DNA from: an uncultured Lachnospiraceae bacterium
GTDB taxonomy: Bacteria; Bacillota; Clostridia; Lachnospirales; Lachnospiraceae
DNA length: 51,292 nucleotides
Assembly: GCA_900316395.1 (NCBI GenBank)
Contig: ONCT01000006.1
Span: 1 to 51,292, forward strand
Reading direction: 5' to 3'
Both the position numbers and the translations under genes were made by a program. Positions 35,181 through 44,877 of this stretch are shown here, piece after piece. The notes beneath the pieces were generated by a model. The model saw only the letters and a program-made list of their open reading frames with translations, made no database searches and had not been told where the DNA came from. How positions within the stretch are numbered: the first letter of the stretch is position 1; each line of letters starts with the position of its first letter.

Positions 35181-36188
35181 TTATCGAATCATCTCTGTAA
35201 GACCAACCTTCTTCATAACCTTACGAAGTGTCTTATTGGCAAAATATGCTGCTTTCTCATCGTTTTGCTTAATACATCCTTCTATATATGCCTTGTCTTT
35301 GAGAAGGCGCTCATATTCAGCCTGAAGAGGTGCTAATTCATCAGCAACTGCCTCTCCAACAGCAATCTTGAAATCACCATAGCCCTTGCCAGCGAATTCA
35401 GCTTGAATATCATCAAGAGATTTGCCTGTAACAGCACTTAATATATCCATTAGATTACTAATTCCTGGCTTAGCTTCTGTATCATATCTAACCTCTGTAT
35501 CAGAATCAGTAACAGCTCTTTTGAACTTCCTAATAATTGTATCCTTATCATCAAGAAGCATAATTGTTGCATTAGCATTTTCATCAGACTTAGACATCTT
35601 CTTAGTAGGCTCTGCAAGAGACATTATTCTTGCACCACTCTTACCAATATAGGCTTCTGGAATAGTAAATATATCGCCATATATATTATTGAATCTCTCT
35701 GCAATATCTCTTGTAATCTCAAGGTGCTGCATCTGATCCTTACCTACTGGAACAACATTAGCCTGATATAATAAAATGTCAGCAGCCATAAGCACAGGAT
35801 ATGTAAATAATCCTGCATTAATATTGTCAGCATGCTTCGCTGACTTATCCTTGAACTGCGTCATTCTATTAAGCTCACCCATATAAGTAAAGCAATCTAG
35901 AATCCACGCAAGCTGTGTATGTGCAGGTACATGTGACTGGTAATATACACAATTAACCTCAGGGTCTAATCCAGCTGCAACATATAATGCATATAGTTTT
36001 CTTGCATTCTGACGAAATTCAGTAGGGTTCTGTCTTACTGTCAGAGAATGAAGGTCCATTACTCCGAAGAAGCAATCGAATTCTTCATTAAGATTAACCC
36101 AATTCTTAAGAGCTCCTAAATAGTTGCCTAATGTAAGAGAATTGGTAGCCTGCATTCCAGAATATAGTATTTTCTTTTCATCACTCAT
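35181..36188 (-). CDS. trpS: Tryptophanyl-tRNA synthetase
   Basis: This class I synthetase charges tRNA-Trp. The 335 residues show the N-terminal nucleotide-binding motif in TNSLTLGNYLGALKNW (HIGH-like), LLYQANVVPVGKDQMQHLEITRDIAERFN, and the KMSKS loop KKMSKSDENATI (near 200). The length is typical for bacterial TrpS. It is the last gene of the GH13-DUF5662-trpS run and is followed by a strong terminator. No T-box-like leader is seen. Confidence 0.97.
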   Translation of the reverse strand: MSDEKKILYSGMQATNSLTLGNYLGALKNWVNLNEEFDCFFGVMDLHSLTVRQNPTEFRQNARKLYALYVAAGLDPEVNCVYYQSHVPAHTQLAWILDCFTYMGELNRMTQFKDKSAKHADNINAGLFTYPVLMAADILLYQANVVPVGKDQMQHLEITRDIAERFNNIYGDIFTIPEAYIGKSGARIMSLAEPTKKMSKSDENANATIMLLDDKDTIIRKFKRAVTDSDTEVRYDTEAKPGISNLMDILSAVTGKSLDDIQAEFAGKGYGDFKIAVGEAVADELAPLQAEYERLLKDKAYIEGCIKQNDEKAAYFANKTLRKVMKKVGLTEMIR

Positions 36189-36224
36189 TTTATAATTCCT
36201 TACTCTTTCTATTATTTTTATTTA

Positions 36225-36860
36225 TTATAATTTGTATCTGTTAATATTAGCAGCAACTCGTTTCTGATTCTTGTCTATGTTAGCCTTAATCGCTGCAGTA
36301 ATCTTCTTAACTAGTTTAACTTTCCTGTCAGTATGAAGAATCTCTTTTCTAATATAATCATTAGCAGCTTCTTCTCCATTCTCAGCAAGATAAGTAAGAA
36401 GCATAACAAGCAGTGCCTCAGTATCAGGGTGCATCATATATCTTTTCTTGCCCTTTTCATAATACTCTAACGCACTACTGTCAGTATATTTGTCCTTCTG
36501 GTAATTCTTACTTGCCATTACTCTGTCAACATACATTTCCACCACGTATTTTACAGGCATCTTGTTGCCTTCAATAGGATGCCCCTTCTTCAATGTATAG
36601 TCAATCCAGTATTCAAAATGATGCTTATTTCTTCCCTTATGATGAAGCCACGCATATGAAACACCCCTCTTCTTACGCTCAGTATTATTCGGGCTTTCAG
36701 TACCTTTATAATATAAGCATCCAGGGATAAATTCTATGGGATTATATTTGGACAGGTCATGAAGCAGTCCCTGCCTGTATAAGCCCACTTCAAAGCATCC
36801 CTTCATAACAAGATGGCGATGCCTAGTTATTGTTCTGTAATGACTTATTGGTCGAATCAT
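36225..36860 (-). CDS. DUF5662 family protein
   Basis: This is a 211-residue, basic, soluble protein of unknown function that I match to the DUF5662 family common in Clostridia. Its N-terminal half is rich in His (HYRTITRHRHLVMKGCFEVGLYRQGLLHDLSKYNPIEF, then WLHHKGRNKHHFEYWIDY), an HD-like arrangement of His and Asp that could bind metal. No catalytic role is established. The ATG at 36860 has AAGGA upstream; the ATG-less longer frame to 36887 is not needed. It overlaps the 3' end of the GH13-like gene by 38 bases, so the two are probably co-expressed. Confidence 0.75.
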   Translation of the reverse strand: MIRPISHYRTITRHRHLVMKGCFEVGLYRQGLLHDLSKYNPIEFIPGCLYYKGTESPNNTERKKRGVSYAWLHHKGRNKHHFEYWIDYTLKKGHPIEGNKMPVKYVVEMYVDRVMASKNYQKDKYTDSSALEYYEKGKKRYMMHPDTEALLVMLLTYLAENGEEAANDYIRKEILHTDRKVKLVKKITAAIKANIDKNQKRVAANINRYKL

Positions 36861-38739
36861 GATGTTTCCTTTCCTTCTTCTTGTCAAGAATCTCTACACT
36901 ATCGTTAGTTATCTTCGTCTCCTTACCAACGAGAATAGTAATAGAACCACCTGGCACCATAATATAATGCTGTGACTTAATGTACTTAAGCTCTCCGAAA
37001 TCACTATATGTATTACATGCCAAATACCATTTCTTATTACCACTCATTCGAGGCAGTGCGAACTTCTCTTCATCGTAATGGAAATTATAACAGATAAGTA
37101 TATCGTCCTTATTATCATCAAGAGAATACTCTCCAGCATAAAGGACTCCAAGCGCTTTCTTCTCATCACCAATTCCCATCATCCAAGGCTCTCTTCCATG
37201 ATATGATAAGTCAGGTATACCTGTATGATGATAGTCATTCATATGCATTGGTTCTTCAAGCCTTATTATAGGATTATTCTTCCTAAATCGAATCATCGCC
37301 TTGGTGAATTCTCTAAGCTCTCTTGCGAATTTGTTCTTAGGGAAATCCACCCAGCCTGTCTCGTTATCCTGGCAGTATACATTGTTATTGCCACCTTGTG
37401 AATTGCCCACCTCATCTCCTGCTAGTATCAACGGAATAGCCTGACCTAGCATAACAGCGCAAATTGCAGTCTTCATATTGTGAAGTCTAATAGAATTAAT
37501 TGCTTTGTTATTAGTCTTGCCTTCAAATCCGTAATTATTGCTGCAATTATAGTTATTGCCATCTCGATTCTCTTCGCCATTCGCTTCGTTATGCTTCTCA
37601 CCATAGGCAAAAGAATCATACAAAGTAAATCCATTGCTATTAGCAGCATAATTTACAAATCCAAATCTCTCGTTCTGTCGCTTAGAATTATTAGCAAGCT
37701 CTGATACATATCCATCAAAATGATTCTGTAATTGTCTTAGTGCATATAAGAACTCATCATTACTTATAAATAAATGCTTATTAAGCCTCTCACCATCTAA
37801 TACTTCATATGGATATTCATGATAGAACAGCTTAACATCCGTAAGATATGGGCTTGTTACCAACCTCTTAATAGGCAAATCATTTCCTAATATATGCAAT
37901 CCATCAACATTATATTCCTTTGCCCAGAATATAAGGGATTTCATCATAACCTCATCACTTACCAATTTGTTGAATGCAATCTCCATTATGACTTCCAGAC
38001 CACGAGAGTGAATCTCATCTATCATCATCTTCATATTGTAAGAAGCCTTCTCTCCGCCAAAATAAGAAGCCTTCGGAGCAAAATAATGTCCCTTATCGTA
38101 GCCCCAGTAATTGACTTTACCTGAATCCTCTATAATGTTCTCAGTATTAAAATGCTCATTTACAATGGTAGATTCAACAATCCCCATTTCTTCAAATTCG
38201 TATAAAGGCTGAAATTCAATTGTTGTAACACCCAAATCAACAATCTCATCAAGCAGCTTAATAAAGCCCTTGTAATTACCCTTATCCCATCTATTAAGAC
38301 CATGCTTCATAGTAAAACCACGCATATGAAGCTTATATATAATCATATCCTTAGGCGCAATATTCGGCTTAGCATGCTTGAATTCATAATCATCTACTGC
38401 TATGGCAGAATAAACCTTATAGTCATTCTCTTTACGAGACTTGTCATTCCACTTATCACGACCTACTACTCTCGTAGCGTACTCATCCATGGTCTCCTTG
38501 CCGTCACGATAGATTGTATAGCAAATTGTTTCAGGATTAAGACCTTCTACACTAACAGAGCATACCAATCCCATCTTATATTCATCAGTTATATCAATAC
38601 GCGTAGTTAGCTTACGTGTCTTAATATCGTAAATGTTAATATAAGACTTTTCTTTAGTTGTTGTCATATAGGTAAATGTAATCAGGTCACCATGAACTCT
38701 GGCACCAAATTCACAAAAATTACCCTGTCTTAATCTCAT
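36823..38739 (-). CDS. GH13 isoamylase/GlgX-like protein, probably catalytically inactive
   Basis: This 638-residue protein follows the glycogen debranching enzyme (GlgX/isoamylase) plan: an N-terminal beta domain (about 1-110), a TIM barrel with APKDMIIYKLHMRGFT and DLGVTTIEFQPLYEF, and a beta C-domain. A GlgX-diagnostic stretch is kept (FTLYDSFAYGEKHNEANGEENRDGNNYN). The catalytic regions are altered. Region I is EIAFNKL instead of DVVFNHT. Region II is VDGLHILGND, so the nucleophile Asp of GFRFD is Leu. Region IV is ANSNG instead of AHDG, losing His and the stabilising Asp. Glu in YHEYPYE may remain from region III. It may bind rather than cut alpha-glucan (inference). Confidence 0.8.
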   Translation of the reverse strand: MRLRQGNFCEFGARVHGDLITFTYMTTTKEKSYINIYDIKTRKLTTRIDITDEYKMGLVCSVSVEGLNPETICYTIYRDGKETMDEYATRVVGRDKWNDKSRKENDYKVYSAIAVDDYEFKHAKPNIAPKDMIIYKLHMRGFTMKHGLNRWDKGNYKGFIKLLDEIVDLGVTTIEFQPLYEFEEMGIVESTIVNEHFNTENIIEDSGKVNYWGYDKGHYFAPKASYFGGEKASYNMKMMIDEIHSRGLEVIMEIAFNKLVSDEVMMKSLIFWAKEYNVDGLHILGNDLPIKRLVTSPYLTDVKLFYHEYPYEVLDGERLNKHLFISNDEFLYALRQLQNHFDGYVSELANNSKRQNERFGFVNYAANSNGFTLYDSFAYGEKHNEANGEENRDGNNYNCSNNYGFEGKTNNKAINSIRLHNMKTAICAVMLGQAIPLILAGDEVGNSQGGNNNVYCQDNETGWVDFPKNKFARELREFTKAMIRFRKNNPIIRLEEPMHMNDYHHTGIPDLSYHGREPWMMGIGDEKKALGVLYAGEYSLDDNKDDILICYNFHYDEEKFALPRMSGNKKWYLACNTYSDFGELKYIKSQHYIMVPGGSITILVGKETKITNDSVEILDKKKERKHHDSTNKSLQNNN

Positions 38740-38783
38740 AAATAAATCCTGCCTTTAGCAACTATTTTTTCGCATACAAAACT

Positions 38784-38813
38784 ATTATACCATAACTGTT
38801 GCTTTTTATTGAA
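38784..38813 (-). promoter_or_regulatory. Candidate promoter for the GH13-DUF5662-trpS unit
   Basis: On the minus strand a perfect TATAAT (38789-38784) lies 18 bases from TTCAAT (38813-38808), 44 bases upstream of the GH13-like ATG. It overlaps the plus-strand promoter for the DUF1292 gene, so the two directions may compete. Confidence 0.5.
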
Positions 38814-38827
38814 TACTTTATTATAAT
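38799..38827 (+). promoter_or_regulatory. Promoter for the DUF1292 gene
   Basis: TTGCTT and a perfect TATAAT are 17 bases apart, with the DUF1292 ATG 46 bases past the -10. The elements face the overlapping minus-strand promoter in a divergent arrangement. Confidence 0.6.
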
Positions 38828-38873
38828 CTTACAAGATATTTCTGAAATTAGTCGAAAAACAAGGAGAAAAACC

Positions 38874-39170
38874 ATGGGAAATAAGGAAAATCAAGAGCTT
38901 GACGATGATGTAATGGTAACAATTGAGCTTGATGGCGAGGATCTTGACTGCGAAATCCTTACAATCTTCGACATTGAAGACCAGGATTATATTGTACTTA
39001 TGCCTGTAGATGAGAACGGTGAACCGTTAGATGATACCCTTGTATATATCTATAGATACTTCGAAAAAGGCGACAACTATGCCATTGACAACATCCAGTC
39101 AGATGAAGAATATGAGCGCGTTAATAAGAGATTTAATGAATTATTAGAGGAAGCAAATAATCAACCTTAG
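38874..39170 (+). CDS. DUF1292 family protein (YrzB-like)
   Basis: This 98-residue acidic protein has the DUF1292 pattern: an acidic opening, then ITIELDGEDLDCEILTIFDIEDQDYIVLMPVD-like strands, then YIYRYFEKGDNYAIDNIQSDEEYERVNKRFNELL. The family is widespread in Firmicutes with no settled role. The real start is the ATG at 38874, after AAGGAG; the frame is open further upstream but that part is promoter DNA. It is the only plus-strand gene in the window and is separated here from its common partners (the ruvX/mutS2 neighbourhood). Its stop overlaps the helicase gene's end by four bases, tail to tail. Confidence 0.9.
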   Translation: MGNKENQELDDDVMVTIELDGEDLDCEILTIFDIEDQDYIVLMPVDENGEPLDDTLVYIYRYFEKGDNYAIDNIQSDEEYERVNKRFNELLEEANNQP

Positions 39171-40972
39171 TTTATTTGCATTTCCTCTATAAATCTAGAT
39201 GGAAATAGCTTCTCGTTATTTCTTCGTTGTATATAGCACAATGTAAGGTTTGTCTTGGCGCGGGTCAAGGCTACATAGAACATCCGTCTTTCCTCTTCTA
39301 GCGCCTCCTGGCTTTCTGCTTTCTTGGATGGCGTTACCCCTTCATTAACATCAAGAATGAATACATTGTCGAACTCTAATCCCTTGGATGCATGAAATGT
39401 ATACAAAAAAACTCGAGCATGTGACTCATCAGTCTTTCCCTCTTCATATTCTAATCTCATATTACATTCCTCAAGAAATGCTTTAATATTAATAAAACCT
39501 TTGCTTAGACTTGTTACATTCTCTAATACCCTCATATAATCATCGTACTGCTTCTTATTATTGGCTGTCTCAGCGATATAATTATCGTATCCAATCTTCT
39601 TACGTATAAATAGAATTGCGGAGCTAGGTCTTAGACTCCTAAGCCTTGTAATATCAGACTTCATATTCCTTATTCTATTTTGCATATATGGTTTGTCTGA
39701 GTAGAATCGCACCATATCATCAAATGACACATTTTCCCTATCAATACATTCTCTTCTAATATATCTATTAGGTTTATTATATATCCTTAGAAAATCAGAC
39801 CTCTTCCCTTTTCCTAATGCAATATTCATGTAGCTAATAATATCCTTAAATATGAAATGACTATATATATTAGACACTTTATCCTTAACAAAAAATGGTA
39901 CACCCTTTTCAGAAAGCATGTTGGTAATTGAAATGTTCTGATTCTTATTGCGAAATAATATGGCAACAGTTGATGATTCATCCCTGTTAAGAAGTGTCTT
40001 AAGCTTAGCACATATCCATTTTGATTCTGTATCAGCATCCTTAAAATAGTGGGTGCTTATATTACCACTATGAGTATTATTAGCCACGATCACCTTATTG
40101 AATCGTTTCTCATTGCTGCTAATAAGCTTAGATGACTGTTCAACAATACTAGCACATGACCTATAATTGGTACATAACTTAATAACCTTACAGTCATCAT
40201 ATTCCTTAGGGAAATCAAGCATAATATTAGGATTAGCACCACGAAAACCATATATAGACTGATCATCATCCCCTACTGCAAACACATTCCTACTAATAGC
40301 AAGCATCTTAACAATGCCAAACTGCAAATCATTCATATCCTGCATCTCATCAATCAGATAGAAGGAATAACGTTGCTGCCACTTTGATAACACCTTAGGA
40401 TTCTCTCTAAACAAATTGTAGGTTAGCATTAGCATATCATCAAAATCTATCTTGCCTAATTCCTTCTTCATTGATTGAAATGCATTATATAGCTTTCTGA
40501 ATTCATCTACATCGAAACCCTCAGATTCATATTCATCAATAGAAATGGTTGTATTATTAACATAGCTTATCTCTTTGTATAAGCCCTCTAATAATCCATC
40601 ATCAAATTCCATATTTAAAGAAAGCACAACTTCCTTAAGGAAACTAATAAGATTCTTGCCCTGCAAGATAGAATCAGCCTCTAGTTTCATCTCACTTCTA
40701 AGAATTGAATAAAAAACTGAATGAAATGTGCCGAAATTGACAAGACCTGACTTAGGATTATTACACAGACTAATGAAGCGGCTCTTCATTTCAAGAGCTG
40801 CATCCTTAGTAAATGTAATAACAAGAATAGATTGAGGGTTGACATGGTATTCGTCAATAAGATGCTTAATCCTATTGACTAGAACTGTAGTCTTGCCACT
40901 TCCTGGACCTGCTAAAGTAAGGCAAGGACCAGTAAAGTGACGCACTGCTTCTAATTGATTATTGTCAAGCAT
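39167..40972 (-). CDS. UvrD/PcrA-type superfamily 1 DNA helicase (compact)
   Basis: A 601-residue ATP-dependent 3'-5' helicase by family. Motifs in order are Q motif LDNNQLEAVRH, Walker A GPGSGKTTVLVNRI (~20-33), Ia VITFTKDAALEMKSRF, motif II DEMQDMNDLQ, III VGDDDQSIYGFRGANP, IV YRSCASIVEQ, V TFHASKGLEFDNVFI and VI EERRMFYVALTRAKTNL. It is shorter than PcrA/UvrD (usually 720-750), with a reduced 2B region and no C-terminal extension. It may be a repair or recombination helicase distinct from the housekeeping PcrA. The ATG has AAGGAG and a good promoter lies upstream. Confidence 0.93.
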   Translation of the reverse strand: MLDNNQLEAVRHFTGPCLTLAGPGSGKTTVLVNRIKHLIDEYHVNPQSILVITFTKDAALEMKSRFISLCNNPKSGLVNFGTFHSVFYSILRSEMKLEADSILQGKNLISFLKEVVLSLNMEFDDGLLEGLYKEISYVNNTTISIDEYESEGFDVDEFRKLYNAFQSMKKELGKIDFDDMLMLTYNLFRENPKVLSKWQQRYSFYLIDEMQDMNDLQFGIVKMLAISRNVFAVGDDDQSIYGFRGANPNIMLDFPKEYDDCKVIKLCTNYRSCASIVEQSSKLISSNEKRFNKVIVANNTHSGNISTHYFKDADTESKWICAKLKTLLNRDESSTVAILFRNKNQNISITNMLSEKGVPFFVKDKVSNIYSHFIFKDIISYMNIALGKGKRSDFLRIYNKPNRYIRRECIDRENVSFDDMVRFYSDKPYMQNRIRNMKSDITRLRSLRPSSAILFIRKKIGYDNYIAETANNKKQYDDYMRVLENVTSLSKGFINIKAFLEECNMRLEYEEGKTDESHARVFLYTFHASKGLEFDNVFILDVNEGVTPSKKAESQEALEEERRMFYVALTRAKTNLTLCYIQRRNNEKLFPSRFIEEMQIN

Positions 40973-41016
40973 AAAACTCCTTCACTTGACATCTTAACCC
41001 CATCCAAAGTAGTGTT

Positions 41017-41045
41017 AATATAACATAAGATTAAAGCTAGTGCAA
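41017..41045 (-). promoter_or_regulatory. Promoter for the UvrD-like helicase gene
   Basis: On the minus strand TTGCAC (41045-41040) and TATATT (41022-41017) are 17 bases apart, 45 bases upstream of the helicase ATG. Matches are 4/6 and 5/6. It begins just past the large hairpin that follows gltX. Confidence 0.6.
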
Positions 41046-41060
41046 TAGATAGTGATAGAA

Positions 41061-41130
41061 AGCGCTGCATATACTATATTGTGTCTTATAAGCATTACCG
41101 ATTATGACACAGTATAGTATGTACAGCGCT
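41061..41130. repeat. Long imperfect inverted repeat (hairpin) after gltX
   Basis: Two 25-base arms (41061-41085 and 41106-41130) pair with one C/A mismatch and two T/G pairs, starting AGCGCTG and ending CAGCGCT. An inner ATAA/TTAT extends the stem to about 29 pairs. It starts 11 bases past the gltX stop. No strong T-run follows on either strand, so it is not a textbook terminator. It may be a 3' end-protecting hairpin, a weak terminator, or a palindromic mobile repeat. Confidence 0.8.
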
Positions 41131-41141
41131 AATATTATAAT

Positions 41142-42599
41142 CTACAGCTCCTTTTCTAACTTATCTATAGCTGTATTTATACGTCGAAGGGACTCTTCTT
41201 TACCTAGTAATTCTAGTAGTTCTGTGGCGCCACCTGGTGTCATTTGCTTACCAGATAATGCAGTTCTGATTGGCCATAATACATAGCCATTCTTTACTTC
41301 ATGTTCCTTAGCAAATTCTACAAGCAATTGATATAGGGAGTCATTAGTATAGTCATCATGTTCTTCTAAAACAGGAACTAGCTCCTTAAGTGCTGATAAT
41401 GAGCTTTCAGGTGTGGTCTTCATCTTCTTATGGCGATACATCTCTATGTCATAATCAGGAACGCTTTCGAAGAAGTCAATGTGTCCTTCGATATCTGGGA
41501 ACACCTCTATTCTGGTCTTAACCATATTAGCAACCTTGACTTTATCAATTGGTCTGGTTATTACCTTGTCAATAATTGGCTCAGCAATCTTATAGAACTC
41601 ATCAAAGTCCATAGCCTTGATATACTCGCCATTCATCCAGCGAAGCTTAACAATATCGAATACAGCAGGCGACTTAGACATATGATGATAGTCGAATGCT
41701 TTAACTAATTCTTCTAATGAGAATATCTCCTGATTGTTCTCCGGACTCCAACCAAGAAGTGCCACAAAGTTAACTATTGCTTCCGTAAGAAATCCCTGTT
41801 CAACAAGGTCCTCATAAGAGGAATGACCACTTCTCTTAGACAGCTTCTCATGATTCTCATTAGTAATAAGTGGACAGTGTACATATATTGGGACATCCCA
41901 TCCAAATGCTTCATATAATCTATTATATTTTGGAGATGATGACAAATATTCATTACCACGTACAACATGTGTGATTCCCATTAAGTGGTCATCTACAACG
42001 TTGGCAAAATTATATGTTGGATAACCATCTGACTTAATAAGAATCATATCGTCAAGCTCTGCATTATCTACAGTAATCTCTCCATATATCTCATCATCAA
42101 ATGTAGTTGTACCTGTTCTTGGGTTATTCTGTCTTATTACATAAGGCATCCCTGCATCAAGATTAGCCTGCACCTCTTCAGGAGACAAACCAAGGCAGTG
42201 CTTATCGTATATAGATATTTCCTTGCCATCTAGGTTCTGCTTAATTGACTCTAACCTCTCAGGCGTACAGAAGCAATAATATGCTTCACCTTTCTCAATT
42301 AGCTTCTTAGCATATTCAAGATAGATACCCTGTTCTTGTCTCTTAGACTGAACATAAGGGCCAACACCACCATCCTTATCTGGACCTTCATCATGAATCA
42401 AGCCCGTTGCTTGAAGAGTTCTGTATATAATATCTACTGCTCCTTCTACATATCGCTCCTGGTCTGTATCTTCAATTCTGAGAACGAAATCTCCTCCCTC
42501 ATGCTTAGCTATAAGGTAAGCATAAAGTGCTGTCCTTAGATTACCAACATGCATTCTTCCTGTTGGACTTGGTGCAAATCTTGTTCTAATCTTACTCAT
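41142..42599 (-). CDS. gltX: Glutamyl-tRNA synthetase
   Basis: This class Ib synthetase charges tRNA-Glu (and perhaps tRNA-Gln, as in most Firmicutes). The 485 residues show [32 protein letters not shown] (HIGH region MHVGN), [17 protein letters not shown], the [13 protein letters not shown]-like loop near 240, and a C-terminal helical anticodon-binding domain ending LEKEL. The ATG at 42599 has AAGGAAGG; a 16-codon N-terminal extension in the open frame lacks family similarity. It follows the cNMP-domain gene by 28 bases and appears to belong to the same transcript. Confidence 0.97.
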   Translation of the reverse strand: MSKIRTRFAPSPTGRMHVGNLRTALYAYLIAKHEGGDFVLRIEDTDQERYVEGAVDIIYRTLQATGLIHDEGPDKDGGVGPYVQSKRQEQGIYLEYAKKLIEKGEAYYCFCTPERLESIKQNLDGKEISIYDKHCLGLSPEEVQANLDAGMPYVIRQNNPRTGTTTFDDEIYGEITVDNAELDDMILIKSDGYPTYNFANVVDDHLMGITHVVRGNEYLSSSPKYNRLYEAFGWDVPIYVHCPLITNENHEKLSKRSGHSSYEDLVEQGFLTEAIVNFVALLGWSPENNQEIFSLEELVKAFDYHHMSKSPAVFDIVKLRWMNGEYIKAMDFDEFYKIAEPIIDKVITRPIDKVKVANMVKTRIEVFPDIEGHIDFFESVPDYDIEMYRHKKMKTTPESSLSALKELVPVLEEHDDYTNDSLYQLLVEFAKEHEVKNGYVLWPIRTALSGKQMTPGGATELLELLGKEESLRRINTAIDKLEKEL

Positions 42600-42627
42600 T
42601 TTAATTTCCTTCCTTACATTACAATTT

Positions 42628-44868
42628 TTATAATTCATAATAATCAATATTCTCTTTTAGCAATGGAGTTATCTCTACACCATTCTTAGTCATAGTATCA
42701 TATAAAGCCTTAAGCCTCTTATATGACTTGGTATTATTAACATTGAAGCGATGAATTGCATTAGTAAACATTGGACTGTCTTCTAGCTTACTTCTAATAT
42801 CCTTGGAAAATGGACAATATGTAAATACAATTTCCCTGACGAACTTATTAAGTCGAAAGCCGCCCTTTGATTCGTATTTTATCCAGTTAAAATAATCCTT
42901 GGCAAATACTTCTCTAAAGCTATTCTTAGACCTTACAAGGGAACTCTTAATCTGATCCTTGGCATCCTGTGACAATTCATGGTTCTTCTTATAGAACTGA
43001 AGATAATCATAATAATCACTAGTAAGAGAATGCTCTCTTATATCATTCCACCTTGGGCCTTGTATCTTACGACACAGCTCCCATCTGTATCTGGCAGTCA
43101 GAATTGTAATCTCATCTGCTATATCACAGGTTGCGAATATCGGCAGCATAAACCTGGCTGGAGTATCATTCTTGACACTTGCTGTCTCCTGCCACATCAT
43201 TCCCTTAGACCCACAATTAGGCATTAGAATAAAGTCTGGAAGAATCTCACTCATCAAAGCCTCATTCTTGATAGCATCAGGAAGATTATTATAGAAAACT
43301 GGTCTATAATATGCCGAGAAATCAATACTTCTTATTCCATTAACAGCCTCATATATCTTATTCCTGCTTACAAGCATATTCGTAGGGTCATTAAACAGAT
43401 CATTATCATTCATAATAGCATTAAAGCTACTAATATTGCCATAAGTCAATCTGTTAACCGTCTTGAACATATTATCTATCTCGAAGGAAACTCTTTCTTC
43501 TGGTTTGTTCTTAATCCTGTCTATCTCTTCCTTCTTGATATTTCCTTGTTTGTATTCCTCAATTAAGTAATGCTCGAAATCAAGGTCGAATTCATTCTTA
43601 GACGGTTCTCTGTCACCACGATATATAGCCTTAAGCCAGTTGAACATTGTAAATACATGGTCGGAACTGACAAGCTCCATATGATTAGTTATGCTAAATA
43701 ATCCATTAATCTTATCCTCTTCTAAGAATGCGCCATCCACATATCCAAAGTTAAGAAACATCTCAACTGTTGCAGGAAGATTTCTGTCATTAACCGCCCG
43801 CAAAAAGCATTTCTTATATATATCATAGAAATCATTATTAATCTGTTTCCTAAGATTGTTAGCTTCCTTGTCGCGCTGAATCTTAGCATAGCACTTAGAA
43901 TAATCAGTAAATCTCTTAATATACTCCTTCTTAGAATCACTAAGAAATCCTGCGTAATCGAGAATGAATTCTAAGTCTGAGCTAGGACCTTCCTCCTCCA
44001 CACTATCTTCTTCTGGAACAAGATGTTTAGCATCATCATATTCTTCTTTACATCTATCAATTAACTTAGAATCATATATACCAAGATTAGTTGCGAACTT
44101 AAGAAGGCCTTCTATTGTTTGCTCAAGCTCACCCGTATCAAGATTAGAGCGCTTATAGAAAGCCATAAGCGCAATGTAACCATGAAATATATCCCTGTTC
44201 CTGTCACTTATAAGATGGTCCCTGTTATAGCCGTAGAACTCTATCATCTGAGATATTCCCTGGGCCACACGATGCATCTGCAATGACGCCTCCATTATTG
44301 CCCCTAGAGAAAGCTTGTCATCAGATGTATATAGCTTCATATACTCATTTGCATGATTATGAACAATACTATCTAAGCTATCAAGTTCCCAATCACTAAG
44401 TGTGTGTGTTACATTAAGGGGTTGAAATGAAGACAAATCAGGTCCGCTGGAATATTCGAATCTATTCTTAATAACGAGTGACTGATACTCCTGATACACC
44501 TTATCTACATAGACAGAGAATTTATTAGCATTCTTATATAGTCTGTCATAGACCTTGAATTGTTGAAACCTCTGGCTGATGGCAGTCTTAAGAAACAGAG
44601 TTCTCATCTTAGCTTCCTTCTCTAAGAAATGCTTAAGGTCTGATACACTACGACATGTGAACATGATAAATGTGCAATCCGTCTTGGCAATGTAATCACA
44701 GATAAAGAAATCCTGCTCAAGCATTCCAATGATAGAATTAACACCCAGCTTAGTCTCAACGAAATCATTCTTCTGTATTACTTCGCCTTCTTGAATTATA
44801 TACCATTCCTTAACAGGGTCATTCTTTTTTGCCAATACCTGTCCCTTTTTAAGTTCAATTATTTCCAT
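42628..44868 (-). CDS. Large protein with N-terminal cyclic-nucleotide-binding-like domain
   Basis: I do not recognise the whole protein. Residues ~1-115 resemble a Crp/cNMP-binding beta roll ([52 protein letters not shown]...CTFIMF), but the phosphate-binding cassette (usually FGE...R.A) is not intact, so ligand binding is doubtful. Residues ~116-746 are helical and charged, with no signal peptide, membrane segment or HTH, so it is not a normal Crp regulator. A conserved-looking segment rich in Trp, Cys and Pro lies near 550-610 ([16 protein letters not shown]...[16 protein letters not shown]). It follows the membrane coiled-coil gene by nine bases and is the last of the five-gene group before gltX. 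Confidence 0.75.
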   Translation of the reverse strand: MEIIELKKGQVLAKKNDPVKEWYIIQEGEVIQKNDFVETKLGVNSIIGMLEQDFFICDYIAKTDCTFIMFTCRSVSDLKHFLEKEAKMRTLFLKTAISQRFQQFKVYDRLYKNANKFSVYVDKVYQEYQSLVIKNRFEYSSGPDLSSFQPLNVTHTLSDWELDSLDSIVHNHANEYMKLYTSDDKLSLGAIMEASLQMHRVAQGISQMIEFYGYNRDHLISDRNRDIFHGYIALMAFYKRSNLDTGELEQTIEGLLKFATNLGIYDSKLIDRCKEEYDDAKHLVPEEDSVEEEGPSSDLEFILDYAGFLSDSKKEYIKRFTDYSKCYAKIQRDKEANNLRKQINNDFYDIYKKCFLRAVNDRNLPATVEMFLNFGYVDGAFLEEDKINGLFSITNHMELVSSDHVFTMFNWLKAIYRGDREPSKNEFDLDFEHYLIEEYKQGNIKKEEIDRIKNKPEERVSFEIDNMFKTVNRLTYGNISSFNAIMNDNDLFNDPTNMLVSRNKIYEAVNGIRSIDFSAYYRPVFYNNLPDAIKNEALMSEILPDFILMPNCGSKGMMWQETASVKNDTPARFMLPIFATCDIADEITILTARYRWELCRKIQGPRWNDIREHSLTSDYYDYLQFYKKNHELSQDAKDQIKSSLVRSKNSFREVFAKDYFNWIKYESKGGFRLNKFVREIVFTYCPFSKDIRSKLEDSPMFTNAIHRFNVNNTKSYKRLKALYDTMTKNGVEITPLLKENIDYYEL

Positions 44869-44877
44869 TATTCTTAC

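Noticed and set aside
36189..36224. T-box or riboswitch before trpS
   Set aside because: Only 36 bases separate it from the DUF5662 gene, with no specifier loop or antiterminator.
42600..42647. 16-codon extension of GltX
   Set aside because: It overlaps the SD region of the true ATG and has no similarity to synthetase N-termini.
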